From positions 4,375,732-4,439,731 of the forward strand of contig NC_064537.1 of assembly GCF_023856365.1 (NCBI RefSeq): a stretch of DNA of 64,000 bases, read 5' to 3'. The first letter of the stretch is position 1; the number at the start of each line of letters is the position of its first letter. The notes below the pieces were generated by a model. It saw only the letters and a list, made by a program, of their open reading frames with translations, had not been told where the DNA came from and made no database searches. Source of the DNA: Brienomyrus brachyistius (lineage: Eukaryota > Chordata > Actinopteri > Osteoglossiformes > Mormyridae). Shown here piece after piece: positions 25,563 to 38,589 of the stretch. Position numbers and translations under genes: made by a program.

Positions 25563-26237
25563 TCCACAGGTAGGTAGGTCTTTAAGATGTGGTGCTGGCT
25601 GAGCCAGCACTGCTTGCGTCACTCCTTACACCCTCCTGAGGCACATTAATGACGGCACTTTCTAAAAGAATGTGTCTGATTATTCTGAAATTGCAGATAA
25701 CAGGACCGCCTTCGCTGACTTGCAGGACATCAGCGACCTTCTTGTAAATAACTTCTTATATCTGATCCTCGTGCCCAAATTAACACGATGTGGCATTATT
25801 TTGGTCCGGCCCTTGGACAGACCCACTCTAAGTAAACGGACCAGCAGTCTCTGTAAAGGAAATGGAACATACGGGATGGACCCCAAAGCGCAGAGGTGAT
25901 GCAGAAGCAGCCAGCTCAGGCTACACAAACACGTACACATCATCCTGCGCAGAGCTACGGTCTTCAGGATGGTCGGGCAGAACAGGACCACAGCAGTCCA
26001 GAAACTGTCTCGGTTTGTGGTTCGGCACCCCATCCAATGCCAAAGCTCCCTCAAGGTTCATTGTGGAACTGGCCTGAACTGGAGTGAATTCCACAAACAT
26101 TCTGGAGATAGCAATAAGAAACAAGTCTATCTATCAGAGGTATTTGCAGGCTCAGCAAACAACTGTCACTGCATGGTCTCTGCTAATCTGCTGGACCTGA
26201 CTTTTGTCTTAGGAATAGAATACCAGTCCATCCCATA
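25563..26237. other. Intergenic, no gene supported
   Basis: Open frames of 75 aa (plus) and 124 aa (minus) overlap antiparallel near 25672-26054. Neither has a known motif. Confidence 0.45.
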
Positions 26238-26492
26238 GAACAAAGCAAGGGACACAAGGCAAGGGACACAAGGCAAGAGACGCAAAGTAAGAGACACAAG
26301 GCAAGGGACACAAGGCAAGGGACACAAGGCAAGGGATGCAAGGCAAGGGACACAAGGTAAGGGATGCAAGGCAAAGGACACAAGGTAAGGGATGCAAGGC
26401 AAAGGACATAAGGTAAGGGACGCAAGGCAAGGGACACAAGGCAAGGGACGCAAGGCAAGGGATGCAAGGTAAGAGACACAAGGCAAGAGACA
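26238..26492. repeat. 14-bp minisatellite
   Basis: About 18 copies of GGCAAGGGACACAA with variants (GGTAAGGGATGCAA). It produces Cys/Leu/Pro repeat frames of about 100 aa on the minus strand, which are not genes. Confidence 0.93.
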
Positions 26493-28194
26493 CTCTGAAT
26501 GAGGTGCAAAGACAGCCAGTTATATTTTGATGATACAGACCCTTGTGTCAGTAAATCAGTTGGTAAAACAAACCTGCCATTCAGGAAACACGTCTTTGCT
26601 GACTGAACCGAAGGATTAATTCAGTGATATTTCTGATCATTAATCTCATAAGCCAACCCTTAACTTAACATGGTTCAACCAGAACAAAATTGCATTTTTA
26701 AGAAAATCAGGAAACAAAGGTGGACATTAGAGCTATTAGTTGCTCAGTGACTCTCAGCTTGGGACACCACCAGGAACATGAAGCCACAGACACCCAGCTC
26801 AGCTCTGACCCGGTGGAGATGATCAGCCATAAGCTGATCGCCCTCACCAAGGTATAAACGCGGTGTTTTAGCACATAGCATCGTGTTCTCACCATTCATA
26901 AGTCATTGCATAAACATGATGGGAGTCAGTGACTCAGCAAAATTTATATATAAACAATACAGAGCAGCGGCAATGTCACGGGGGAAGACTGAAATTCAAG
27001 GGTGTTCCTCATCCAAAAGAGGATAGCGGCTAGATTCGAACAGGCTGGACCTGCTGACACACAAAAATTGGGTCTACAAAGCCCCGATGCTTATTGGTGT
27101 CTCCTGTGAGTGACAGCTGCCTGAACAAATAGCAGTGCATACCATGTCACACTCAGAGAGTCCTCTGGCCTCCACCGGCAGCCAATCATCAGCTCCCGGA
27201 CAAACATCGAAAGTATGTGTGCACGTGCTACTGAGGGTCCCATTCGGACACAAGTGTTACGGCCAGCTGAGAGAGAAGCGTCATTTTGACAATTAGAAGT
27301 ATTGCCAAAAAAAAGGCAAGGTGGTGGGGGGGGGGGGGTTGCAATGGAGCTCATTCAGTAATTCTGGTCCATCCTGTGCAGGAATAGAGAGACTAATCTC
27401 AGAGTGACGCAGAATCACAGAATATTAATCGGCATTTAATAGAAGGATAATCAACTCAGTGGAATATTTTTCATGTGACAGACCCTTTATTTTAGTGGTG
27501 CTAGACTTTCTAATTTAAAATAAACATTTGCATCCCAGAATGGGGGGGGGGCTTCAGCCCAGGGAAAATAAGGTAGAAGTAAAACAAACAGTGGGGGGCG
27601 CCAGCTGCTGTCGCCGTGGAAACACCAGCATCCACACTGATCCGCATCTCGCGACAGAGTAGCCATTATTTCTGATGGGTGCCCCGCATGCGGTGGTCAT
27701 GGGGGGGAGGAGGGTAGTGGAAGGGCTGTGGGTCACCCCCCCCCCCCCCCGCAGTATCCACTGGACGCAGCAAGTCCTTGTGGGGGGTACGTTTATTTTT
27801 GGGAACCTACTGGACAGAGACCTCAACTGTTCTGTGAATTAAAGGAGCCTGTCGGATTGGTGGGGTTATATTACGGAGCATTTTGTGAGGGGGGGGGACG
27901 GTTGCAGGGGTCTATTTCCATAATTACTTTAACAAATAGAGGAATGAAGAAATGTGGTGGGGGGGGGTGTTTGCAGACGGGTTCCACGCAGAGCACTCTT
28001 ACTCTTACACTAACGTTTAATTATCTCACACACACTTCTGACTGAAGCAGTGCTGCCCTCAGCAAAGCACCTGCTCCGCCGCCTTTAGGCGAACGGGGGG
28101 ACAGGGGGTCGCATCCCACAATCATGGGCTGTGCAAGCTGACGATGGGCCACCCCACCACCGACCCTTACTCCATTTCCTATTGGTTGCTTTCT
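26493..28194. other. Intergenic, no gene seen
   Basis: Contains G13 at 27326-27338 and C15 at 27736-27750. Nothing else is recognised. Confidence 0.5.
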
Positions 28195-28195
28195 T

Positions 28196-28640
28196 TATGA
28201 TGATGATGATGATGAGAACTCTTTATTGCTGTTGCAATACGCCATGTCACTAGTCACAAGTACCAGCGAAAAAAACTGGCCATCAACCCGACCATACATA
28301 TACACAAACATCACAGTAGGGGAAAACAGGTCGGGAGACAGGGGCAAACAGAGAGAAGAAAAGAAAGAGAATAACATGAGGAGAGAGGAGGAGAATAAAA
28401 AACCAGCCCCCAGACTGTACTCCAGTGGGGAGGACATTGTAGGAACCGAAAAAAACACCTCAGCAACATAAGCACATGGTCACTACACCTTACAACATAA
28501 AAAGTCACGACTAGCAACAGGTGAGGGAGATGGGGAGGTGGAGGTTGTCCAGCACAGACAGACAGCCATCCGGTCCTGCAGCCATGGAGGCGCTGGTCAC
28601 AGACCCGCCTGTTCACGCTGGGGGTATGAAGCGGCGAAGG
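28196..28640 (-). repeat. Possible retroposon, 3' end at left
   Basis: On the minus strand it ends in CAATAAAGAGTTCTC followed by (ATC)n, as LINE/SINE tails do. The body includes CTCCAGTGGGGAGGACATTG (plus strand) and an A/G-rich block. The family is not named. Confidence 0.35.
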
Positions 28641-29329
28641 CGTGGGATGGGGGGAGGGTGCGGTAGTCTTTGGGATTGGGGGAGAGGAATGCAAGAGAGT
28701 CTCGCTGCCTTGTTCTTCTGGGGGAGTTGTTAGTTCAGCAGAGGCCTTGGCCGAGGCCAATGCTGATTGGCTTTCAGCACACAGTAATCCCAATCACCAT
28801 TCTGGAACCACACACCCACAATCCAGCAAGAGAATTGTATAACATTTGGCAATTGAGATGAAATAAGTGTTTATGTTTGCTTGTTGTCGCATGAGTGTGA
28901 TATAGGGGGCGTGACCTTCTGGAAAAGAGAATTACATGACTGGGCTCTTCCTGTTCCTTTGAGGTTCAGACTGGTGTGCTGTGTTTTGTCTCTCCCACCA
29001 GTAGGCTCCAAGTTAGCCCTTCTCACCCACTCTCCCCCACTGGAGGTGCGCTGGCTGGCTCCCCCCCCCCCCCCCCCCCGTGTGAAACGCAAGCGGCTCG
29101 TCCCTCCTCAGCTGACACCCTTGGCCCGTGACATTTCCACTTGTTTAGAAGCAGGACAATAAGTGGTTGTTCCCCAAGCCTGTTCCACTCTCGCCCCACC
29201 CACACCGTCACGCTGAGGCTCATGGTTCGAGGCCCTGTTCACTCTCCCGACTGCCAGCCCAGATTAGCTAAACGTGTGTTGTGATGTCGCTGTATTCTAA
29301 CTGCCGACCCAATACGATGGTGATTAGCC
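28641..29329. other. Intergenic, no gene seen
   Basis: Contains C19 at 29061-29079. Short open frames only. Confidence 0.5.
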
Positions 29330-29592
29330 TGGAGCCCAGCCCAGGCAACACAGGCCACAAGGCTGGGGACACCCTGCACAGGGTGACATATCATGATATG
29401 ACTGTATGGACTAGAATTTCCCCTGGGATCAATAAAGCTCATCTCATCCCATCTCATCCCATCTCATTCCATCCCATCCCATGCCATCTCATCCCATCTC
29501 ATCCCATCCCATCTCATCTCATCTCATCTCATCTCATCTCACCCCATCCCATCCCATCTCATCCCATCTCATCCCTTCCCATCCCATCCCGT
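29330..29592 (+). repeat. LINE 3' tail followed by (CATCT/CATCC)n
   Basis: The phrase GAATTTCCCCTGGGATCAAT followed by AAAGCTCATCTC is the classic 3' tail of fish non-LTR elements. It continues into a 5-bp microsatellite at about 29440-29592. The preceding GGAGCCCAGCCCAGGCAACA and GGGGACACCCTGCACAGGGT are also from a fish retroposon. Confidence 0.7.
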
Positions 29593-31388
29593 CTCTCTGT
29601 CCCTTGCTTTGTCTTGTCTTATCTTCCCTAAGTGACCCCACTGAGTGATTCAATCTGATTGGTCGACGCAGACACTCAGAAGAATTCCATTACTGGATCT
29701 TTGTTCCTGGTTCTGCACGTGTGCCCAGACAAGCACTCAAATAAAACAAAGGTTTTTAAAATACCTACGCAGGAGTGAAGAAATGGGGTTGGGGGGGGGG
29801 TGGATGGATGAGTCCACAGAGTCGATATAGAGTTACCTGTTTTCGTTCGTGTCAGTGTGAGATTTACTCAGTGTCCCGCGGAGAAGCCGAACAGGAAGTG
29901 CGGGGAGAGATAAGATCGGACTGGCCGGCCGGAAAGGGCTGGCATTGCACGGGGGTGGGGGGGGGGCTCTCATCTGGCACTGGGGCAAAGCATGGAGCTA
30001 GCAGCCCAGACACGACACCGAGCTGGCGTCAGCTTTCGTTACAGCATCTCTCTAGGCTTCGGCCTGCTAGCCAAATTAGCACGAGAATAAACAGCGAGTC
30101 GCGGGTGTAAGCTGCTCCTCTGTGGCCCTTGGGATAGAGGGCGATTACCACCATAAAGATGCCGCTTGTGTGTTTTCTTAACGAAGCTCCTTCGAGCCTC
30201 AGCAGCCGATCAGACGCGAAGGACACTTAGCCTGCTTTTCTGATATGGCTTCCATACGTTTGCGCACATGTGCGCGTGAATTATATCGTTAAACGAGCAG
30301 ATTAGAACAGCTCCGGTTCCCGGCAGACGTCAGCGATGGCGAGCAAATGGGAAGAGGGCGGCCTCGGGAATCCGGAATGTTCCTTCACACGACGGGATAC
30401 GATTTGGGGGGGAAGTCCTTGAGTTTTCCTTGCTGTCTGGGCGAATTAGTGAGCGGCATCGTCCACAGCACCCGGTGCCGGCAGAGAGCCCACGGCTCGT
30501 GTTTCCAACGAGACACAAGACTCTGCTCTGTTCTGCAATAGAGTCACATTCATGAGTATTTATTTACCCTGAGAGCCGACACCAGCGGGGGGCAGGCTGG
30601 GGGGGGGGCTCAGCTCCTGCCCCAGTTCTGTAAATGTCCAACGGCTTCGCATGACAAGCTTAATGCGGTGCACTAGGCCAGCCCTGGGGGTTAGCACAGT
30701 TAGCATGCTGCTAGCGTGAAGCTCATTGCTCAGTGGTGGGTGTCAGTGATGGGGGGACTGAGCTGGGGGGGCACCAGGACCTCCTGGGATCTCCATCGTG
30801 GGGTAACCCTTGTCCGTTTTGCCTTCTGATCTTTTCCCACTGGACGGCAACCTCTGCTGACAAGCAGCCAGTGAATCTCATCCACTAGTGGACTGGCCCT
30901 CTCCAACATATATGCGTGTGTGTGTGTGTGTGGGGGGGGGGGGGGGTCCTTCACACTGTGCCCATTTTGACAGCAGGATGCTCTTACTGGAAGCAAGGTC
31001 ACTTGGCTAGCTCAGGGGGACCCCCCTGGACCCCGAAACTCACATTAAGCATGTTGGACCTGGGTTGCCCTAGGAGCTGTGGCCTATTTGACAGACCCCC
31101 CCCCAACATATATGTTTAAATGTAGCTATTATTTCCCACATCCCAGCTCCTTCACTATGCACCCAACCCCAAGTCCATTGATATTCCATATTAGCATTTT
31201 GTTTATTTTGTCAGGATAAACAGATTTTAACTATTTTTCTGGCTCCCTGGTTCCTGGTTCCTGGTTCTTTTCTAACCTTTGTCTATGACACCTGTAAAGC
31301 CAGAACATCTCAAATGTACCTTCACATCACCTGCATCTCTCAAGACCCAAAACCAGCAGGGTAGCTTCTAGAAATGGGGCGTGCTGCG
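29593..31388. other. Intergenic, no gene seen
   Basis: G15 at 30932-30946 after a short GT run. About 30010-30560 is non-repetitive with AT-rich motifs; regulatory potential is unproven. Confidence 0.5.
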
Positions 31389-32034
31389 GATTCACGGGCC
31401 ACACGAGGATTCACAGGCCACACGAGGATTCACGGGCCACACAAGGATTCACGGGCCACAGGAGGATTCACAAGCCACACGGGGATTCACAGGCCACACG
31501 AGGATTCACAGGCCACACGAGGATTCACGGGCCACACGAGGATTCACGGGCCACACGAGGATTCACGGGCCACACAGGGATTCACGGGCCACACGAGGAT
31601 TCACAAGCCACACGGGGATTCACGGGCCACACGAGGATTCACAGGCCACACGAGGATTCACGGGCCACACAGGGATTCATGGGCCACACGAGGATTCACG
31701 GGCCACACAGGGATTCACGGGCCACACGGGGATTCACAGGCCACACGGGGATTCATGGGCCACACGAGGATTCACGGGCCACACGAGGATTCACAGGCCA
31801 CACGGGGATTCACGGGCCACACAGGGATTCACAGGCCACACGAGGATTCACAGGCCACACGAGGATTCACGGGCCACACAGGGATTCATGGGCCACACGA
31901 GGATTCACGGGCCACACAGGGATTCACGGGCCACACGGGGATTCACAGGCCACACGGGGATTCATGGGCCACACGAGGATTCACGGGCCACACGGGGATT
32001 CACAGGCCACACGGGGATTCACAGGACACAGTCT
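31389..32034. repeat. 19-bp minisatellite, 34 units
   Basis: Exact 19-bp steps of GATTCACGGGCCACACGAG with few variants (CAGG, CATG, AAGC). Since 19 is not divisible by 3, every plus-strand frame reads through the same 19-residue repeat, giving spurious open frames up to 243 aa. A higher-order 209-bp (11-unit) block repeats at 31672 and 31881. Confidence 0.97.
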
Positions 32035-32369
32035 TGGTGTGATCGTGAAGAGACAGTGATTTGGAAAGAGACGCTACCTGGGATTCGCAAACAAGCGCAC
32101 TGGAGCGTCTAGGACTAGAAATAGCACCGATTCGGGGGAAGCTCTCAGCCCCCCACTTAATGAGGAAGTGTGAACACAGGGCAGTTTCGCTTCCCGTCGC
32201 CCCCCCCCCGCATTTGCCGATCTGACCGCATCTCTGTCAGTAATGGCTCGTATCATTGGTTAAATATGGATTTACCGGATCGGGCTGCCGTTTTTAGCCG
32301 TCCTCTCCTTCCACAGCATGTACTGAGCTCAGTCACCTGTGTCAAGGTCTTATCAGCTAATAGTGGGGG
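32035..32369. other. Intergenic, no gene seen
   Basis: Nothing recognised. Confidence 0.5.
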
Positions 32370-32560
32370 GCCCTTGGCTGTGCGGGGGGTGGGGGGGGTT
32401 GCACACTTGCCTCACACCTTCGGGGTTGTCAGTTTGAGTGCCAACCCCATAGTATATGTGTGGCGTATGCATGCAGATCTCCTTCCACTCCCCCAAGACG
32501 TGTGTGTGTGGGTACGTGTGGGTGTGCGCGTGTGTGTGGGTGTGCGCGTGTGCATGTGCC
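32370..32560 (+). repeat. SINE-like fragment with GT tract
   Basis: GCACACTTGCCTCACACCTT and GTCAGTTTGAGTGCCAACCC, then ATGCATGCAGATCTCC, are remnants of a common fish tRNA-like repeat. A GT-rich run follows to about 32555. Confidence 0.55.
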
Positions 32561-32700
32561 CTGTATCGCGCAGGCCCCCCTGCTTCATGCCCTGTGCGCT
32601 GTAAGCTCTCCTTGCTGACGGAGTTATGGACTGTGGCCCAGCACGCTGTGTCTGCCGCTCCCAAAGCTCCTGTTTGTCTGGGGAAAGAGGTAGGAATCCA

Positions 32701-33140
32701 AGAGAGAGAGAGGGAGAAAGAGAGAGAGAGAGAGGGAGAGGGAGAAAGAGAGAGAGAGCTCCTGACAGTGATGCCTAAAAGGGGATGTGAGCAATCATCC
32801 CTGTGTGAATTGCGCAGCCTCATCAACCCACTCTCTTCCCCGGAACTTCCCCAAGCAAGGTGATTTTATTTATTAGCTGTTATACAACAGCACTTGCTAG
32901 ATGAGGGGGGGGGTAACCTGGTGGCGTAAAGGTTCACTTAAAGGGGTCAGCAACTTGTGTGTCTGTGGTGTGGGGTGCGTGTGTGTGTGTGTGTGTGGGG
33001 TGTGTGTGTGTGTGTGTGGGGTGCGTGTGTGTCTATGGTGTGGGGTGCGTGTGTGTGTGTGGGGTGCGTGTGTGTGTCTGTGGTGTGGGGTGCATGTGTG
33101 TGTGTGTGTGTGTGTGGGGTGCGTGTGTGTGTGTGGTGTA
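32701..33140. repeat. (GA)n and GT-rich microsatellites
   Basis: A (GA)n tract spans about 32701-32759, and GTGTGTGGGGTGCGTGTG-type repeats span about 32955-33140. The open frames here are composition artefacts. Confidence 0.93.
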
Positions 33141-33407
33141 GCGTGTATCCAGAAGTTGCTCTCAGGTTGATATATTTGGAAAACCTTAAATTGCATGTCA
33201 CAGCTCTATGTCCCCAGCCTCACTGAGCCCCTCCCTCCCCCAGTTCTAATGACCTCCAGAATATTGGTCTCATGGTAATAATGTCATTGCCATGACACAA
33301 CAGAACCTTGATGACATCACTACTGCATTGGATGGAGGGCCAATTAATGTCGAGTTACAAATCTGAAGTAGAGAGTCACCCAGCAGTGACGGCGACACCA
33401 GTGATCG

Positions 33408-33450
33408 CCGACACACACACACACACACACAGACACACACACACACACAG
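33408..33450. repeat. (CA)n microsatellite
   Basis: Nearly pure CA dinucleotides, with two CAGA interruptions. Confidence 0.93.
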
Positions 33451-33974
33451 AGGGCCATCTCCTTCCAGGGACCACGCAGACCCGGTGAAAAGAATCCCTG
33501 GCTAATCCAATAAACTCTGGGCAAGAAACCTCTCCTTCCTGCGGGTGGCGCCAAACCCACTCGTCGCTCTGTCAGCCGCGCTCAGGAAATCGGTGAGGAC
33601 AATTTCCTCTGGCTGTAAGCTTAGAAGACAGAAGCTAGGGTGGGGGGGGGGCTTGTCTGGTTGGAGGGGTGATGTGTGGAATGAAGAGGGGGTCTGGAAA
33701 GGGGGAAGCACGTTAATACCTGCTAGATATGATGAAAACGTTCCTTCTTCACCCAAACAATTCAGCCACCAAGAATTTGGGTTCATGTGCCACGAGGGGC
33801 ATTAATTCCATCAGACTGCTTCAGGTAAGCATGTCCAGCGGGTGACATGTTTGACACCTTAAAGTGGTTACAATCTTATCCAGATCTAATACAGCCTAAT
33901 ACCTACAGCCTAACTCAGCTCTAACTCAGCTCTAACTCAGCTCTAACTCTAACTCTAGATCTTTCTCCTGTGTA
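33451..33974. other. Intergenic, no gene seen
   Basis: A short 11-bp repeat (CTCTAACTCAG) lies at about 33908-33950. Nothing else is recognised. Confidence 0.5.
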
Positions 33975-34112
33975 GCTCCAAGATGGTGGAACAAGCTGCC
34001 CATTCAGATCCAGTTAGCAGATCGCTCTCACCCTTCAAATAACGCCTCAATAGTCGTCTTTTGTGCAAACACCTCATTCCGCTCAGTCACTGGCCGTGCT
34101 GCTGTCCCTTAG
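33975..34112 (+). pseudogene. LINE reverse transcriptase C-terminal remnant (possible)
   Basis: An open segment without ATG reads APRWWNKLPIQIQLADRS and continues to a stop near 34112. This resembles the C-terminal end of non-LTR retrotransposon reverse transcriptases, where a W-N-x-L-P motif is common. It is short and diverged. Confidence 0.35.
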
Positions 34113-34224
34113 CTGCTCCCGTTTACATCCGAGAATGTCCCCGATTTTTGAATAAATAATAATTTGAATAAACCTTTTGTTGGCGTCCTGCAGCTCCTCA
34201 GTAATATTTTGCTGACTTACACTG

Positions 34225-34385
34225 ATAGCTGGGGATTCACCGATAGCTCAGCCTCGCCGCATTCAAGCCCTGTTCACTCCTAGGCCGCAATATGCTTGTG
34301 ATCTTCTTATCTTCTCTTATATGCTGGTTTGGATAAAACCGTCTTCTCTATAAATAAACGTGACTGTAATGTGAATGTGCTGTGA
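34225..34385 (+). repeat. SINE fragment
   Basis: The segment CACCGATAGCTCAGCC, a B-box-like ATTCAAGCCC, and the tail GGTTTGGATAAAACCGTCTT fit a diverged tRNA-like SINE. Confidence 0.5.
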
Positions 34386-34655
34386 TGCCCATAACTATTT
34401 CTAGAACTTGCCAGATTACTTCACATATTATCCAGGGCTCCCTGGTCATCCAACATCCCCACAGGGTTGGTGCAAAATTGCCATTTCCCAGTCCCAAGGC
34501 AGAGCCTGGACACGTCAAATAAAGATTCACCAACTGCTGTCCATATTGACGGTCATGAAATACCCAGTGAATCCCCTGTGTTATCAATCAATGAGTTTGG
34601 TGTTGCTTTGAGAATGTGCTAGTGACTAGCAGATATTTATGCCTTCCCTGGATTT

Positions 34656-34730
34656 CCATCCATCCATCCATCCATCCATCCATCCATCCATCCATCCATC
34701 CATCCATCCATCATCTAACTACTTATCCAG
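34656..34730 (-). repeat. (CATC)n with retroposon tail
   Basis: (CATC)n at 34656-34713, then ACTACTTATCCAG. On the minus strand this is the 3' tail plus (GATG)n of a LINE/SINE copy. Confidence 0.65.
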
Positions 34731-36229
34731 CTCAGCTTTGTAAGTTTACACGCTGAAATGGATCTTTCTCTGGGTTCCTCTGCTAATTTCTTTAGTATGT
34801 GAAATTGGATCTGCTTAATGAATATATTGGTACTGCTGACAGGATCCTGAGGGTGTAAAGAAAAACATGGCTGTATGTCCGCCCCCCCCCCAGCACCCAC
34901 ATTTATAGCAAAGACTCCCCATTAGGGTAGAATTCTGGGACTTTAATGACTTTAACTGGTTAATGTTCACCCCACCATTGTGTTACTGTTAAACCCCACA
35001 GTAGCCAAGCAGGACGCCTTTCATTCATCCTGTACGCTGTATTCAATATATTATTGTTTCAGTTAATGTAGTGCACTTGTGGTCCAAGGAATAGGGTAAT
35101 TGCTGAGTTCAGCTTAGTGAGAATTATCCCAATTCCCAGCAGCATGTGCCCCCCCTCCCCCCAGGGTTTTCTGTCACCCCTGGCCAAGGGACAGATACGA
35201 TGATCCTCTTTGCAGGAGGCTGCAGTGGGACTGGAGAAAATGGTCCAACATTATCACTTTGTCATCAGCCGCGATGTAATGGCCACGTGACGCGATCTGA
35301 CCTTTTCATTGATTCACAATGGCTCCTTTGGGTCTTTGAGGTTCGACCTCCCGCCCTATGGCATCAAGCGAGCACCCTTCGGTGTCTATCCCTCCCGTAT
35401 TCCATCCAGAACTGGATTTCCGTGATCCTGTAGCCCAGGACAGGAAGCAGAGGGACACCCTGGATGGGACAGCAGTCAGTACTCATACCCAATGCCACAG
35501 CTTGTGACTGACAAGCACGGGATCTGGAGCTAAGCTACATAAATATGGGGTGGAACTCCAGACATGCAGCTGGGGCTGGGCATCAAACTCACAGCCCTGC
35601 CGGTGTCTTGCTATGGCACTATTATACTGACCATGTTGTTCCTCCCCTGAATAGAGGGAATGCTAAGCATCACCAGGACCATCTAAGCAGCAACGGGACA
35701 AATTTTTAAAAAAAGCCTGTAACCTCAGACTTACAGACAACACATTTCCACATGGTACAGGCACAGCTGATCACGTCAGAACTTCACCATGATCTCCAGC
35801 CAAATTTGAAGGCAAAACCAGCCCCTCCTTCTGAGTTTAGCCATTGGCTGATGGGCCAGAGAATCTGGAAACAAGCAGTATGAGTAAGTAAGAGCTAAGC
35901 TAGCAGGTTTGGCACGACACCGATAATCTGCAGTGAGACTCGGGTTGTTTAAGGAAGTGGTCAGCGGCGAGTTTGCCCGACCAACGGCTTCCACGTCAGC
36001 ATGACACAGGAGGCTATTTATAGGCATCTCCGTTTGCACCGTGTTCAGTACATGGAAAAAACAGCAGGGTGTCTGGGGGTTCTTAGGGATTAGAGAACAC
36101 AGGGCCCCCCCAGGTGAGACAGGGAGATGGGAAAAGCTGAAAAAAGAGGGATGACATCATCACAGAGAAACGTCACTGTGGAGCTCTTCAGAGGGGCGTG
36201 CTCGGGTACAGCACTGCTCACATGCACAA
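34731..36229. other. Intergenic, no gene seen
   Basis: About 35440-35640 contains fish-retroposon wording (GGGACACCCTGGATGGGACA and TGGGCATCAAACTCACAGCC). No gene is seen. Confidence 0.5.
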
Positions 36230-36830
36230 CCACTCACATACACCAGTGTTCATACGCACTACTGCTCATGCAAACTACTGTACATGTAAGCCACTGCTCG
36301 CGTACACCACTGCTCACATACACCACCACTTGTGTACACCACCGCTCAAATACTCCACTGCTTGCGTACACCACCGCACAAATACACCACCGCTCACATA
36401 CACCACTGCTTACGTACACCACCACTCACATACACCACTGCTTAAGTATACAACCGCTCACATACGCCACTGCTTAAGTATACCACCACTCACATACACC
36501 ACTGCTTACGTACACCACTACTCACATACACTACTGCTTAAGTATACCACCACTCACATACACCACTGCTTACGTACACCACCGCTTACATACACCACTG
36601 CTTAAGTATACCACTACTCACATACACCACCACTCACATACACCACTGCTTACATACACCACTGCTTACGTACACTACCGCTCACATACACCACTGCTTA
36701 AGTATACAACTGCTCACATACACTACTGTTTAAGTATACCACCACTCACATACACCACCGCTCACATACACCATTGCTCATGTACAGCACTGCTTATATA
36801 CACCACCGCTAGGGTACACCACCACTCACA
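36230..36830. repeat. 16-bp minisatellite
   Basis: Units such as CATACACCACTGCTTA and CATACACCACCGCTCA, often alternating as a 32-bp pair with AAGTATACCACCACTC. About 37 units. Looser copies continue to about 36990. Confidence 0.9.
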
Positions 36831-38589
36831 TCCATGACCGCTCATGTACACGGCCATTCACACACACCACTACTCACGCACACTGCAGTACACCTAAACC
36901 AATACATACATACACCACCGCTCACATACATCATTCACATACATCACTGCTCACATACATCACCGTTCACACGTAGCACCGCTCACATACCACTGGTGCA
37001 CACAAGCGGGTGCTACAGACTCTCTAATTGCACTCCTCTCTCTATAGACACAAAAACACACACACTCCTATAGACCCCCACAATACATGCACACACACAA
37101 ACACACAGTCCTACAGATGCACACACAGCCCTAAAGGCATGCGTACACTGACCCTGATCACACGCACAGAGAGCCAGTAAAGGTCAGTGCAGACGAGTCC
37201 CCTGCACACCACAACCCCACCTCAGTGCTCAGTGACTTAAGCGTTGCCATTCGGCCCTAATTGCAGGTTGCCTTGAAGGGGCAGCGAAGGTGACCCCAAC
37301 AGCACTGAAACCAATCCAGAGGTGCCCTTAATTATCGCCATTATCATTAATTCAGCTGTGGCGGGGGGTCACAGCTGACCCAGGGTGGGGGGGGGGCATC
37401 ATTGAGTGGGCTGGTGAGTAACCACAGCTAAAGACCCCAGAAAGGCCACTATTTGGAATATTCACCACCAGCACTGCATAGCAAAACAGTCTGTGTCTCA
37501 TTTAGGAACTTCCCTGTTCTCTTTGAAACATATTGTAGCATAAAAGTTAAAAATAATCGCTATGCACTAAGGCCGCTTCCTGTGGACGTAGGCAGACAGT
37601 CATCACATAAAAACAGCCGACAGCAAGAATTATATTTCTCATATATATATATAAATCTAAATACTGATGAGACGTGTTACCCAGCAGCAAGTGAGAGAAC
37701 TGAGCAGGTTTTCTTAATGACAGATTTGTTGCTCACGGATTGCAGTGAAAAAGTTTTATTTATTCTTACGATGAGCAAAAGTCGGGTGTTTGGGATCTGA
37801 ATGGGCTGCAGTTTTGGTTCTGCTTTTCTTCATACTGGTTTACCTGGTAATTTTCCCCTAGGTCTCTGGCACGCCGCCGCCTGGCCTTACTGGTCGGAAC
37901 CTGTGCTGGCAGCTGGGGGAGGGGGGTGTTTCGCTGCAGTCATGTGATGGGGGTGCTCTGTGCCCAAGGGCTGCCTCCCGGGAGCGTCCACGAGCCAGCA
38001 GAGTGGCTGAAAGGACTCGCTTCCCGTTTTGGGGGCTCTGCCTGTTCCCTTTCGGAGGGAAAGCATTATTCCGGCAGGTTTGCTTTTCTTTGCACTCGGA
38101 CATCCCCAGGCAGCGCCGCGTGTCACTAATGAGTCATAAGGGCTTTTAAAATGACATTTAATTTAATATTGTGACACTTAAAGTTTAAGAGTAAGCAGTA
38201 TACTATTAAGAACAAGTAAATACCAAGTTTAAAAAGCATGGGGGGGGGGGGGTTCATTCAGCCCATGTGGCCGTGGTGTGGAGGTGCACCCCCGCCCTTC
38301 CCAACCACAGCAAATAGCAGCCCCTCCCCCCCATAGCAAGCTGATCAGAGGACTGCATCCACCCTGCCCACAGTTTCTGACGCCCCCCCCCACCCCACCG
38401 CCTGAATGCCCAAAGGGGCGACATCACCAACATCTTGAGGGGAGAAACACCCCCATCAGCAAACATCCTCCCTGTCAAGGCTGCGAGACCAGCAGCCCCT
38501 TGCTTTACGGCGAAGTTAACAGTCTTTGCCCGATCTCACCTTTGGCACCTAAAACCCGGGGAATGTACCGAGTCTGCCTACAATCCGGT
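36831..38589. other. Intergenic, no gene seen
   Basis: CA-rich sequence lies near 37045-37160. 37230-37380 is a non-repetitive AT-core block that could be a conserved element. G13 is at 38240-38252. No gene is recognised. Confidence 0.5.

Noticed and set aside
25672..26054. Overlapping 75-aa and 124-aa frames on opposite strands
   Set aside because: No family resemblance, no splice context, and typical length for chance frames.
31374..32112. Open frames of 222 and 243 aa with a GFTGHTRIHGPHEDS repeat
   Set aside because: They are the three frames of a 19-bp minisatellite, equally open in each frame, with no start context or family.
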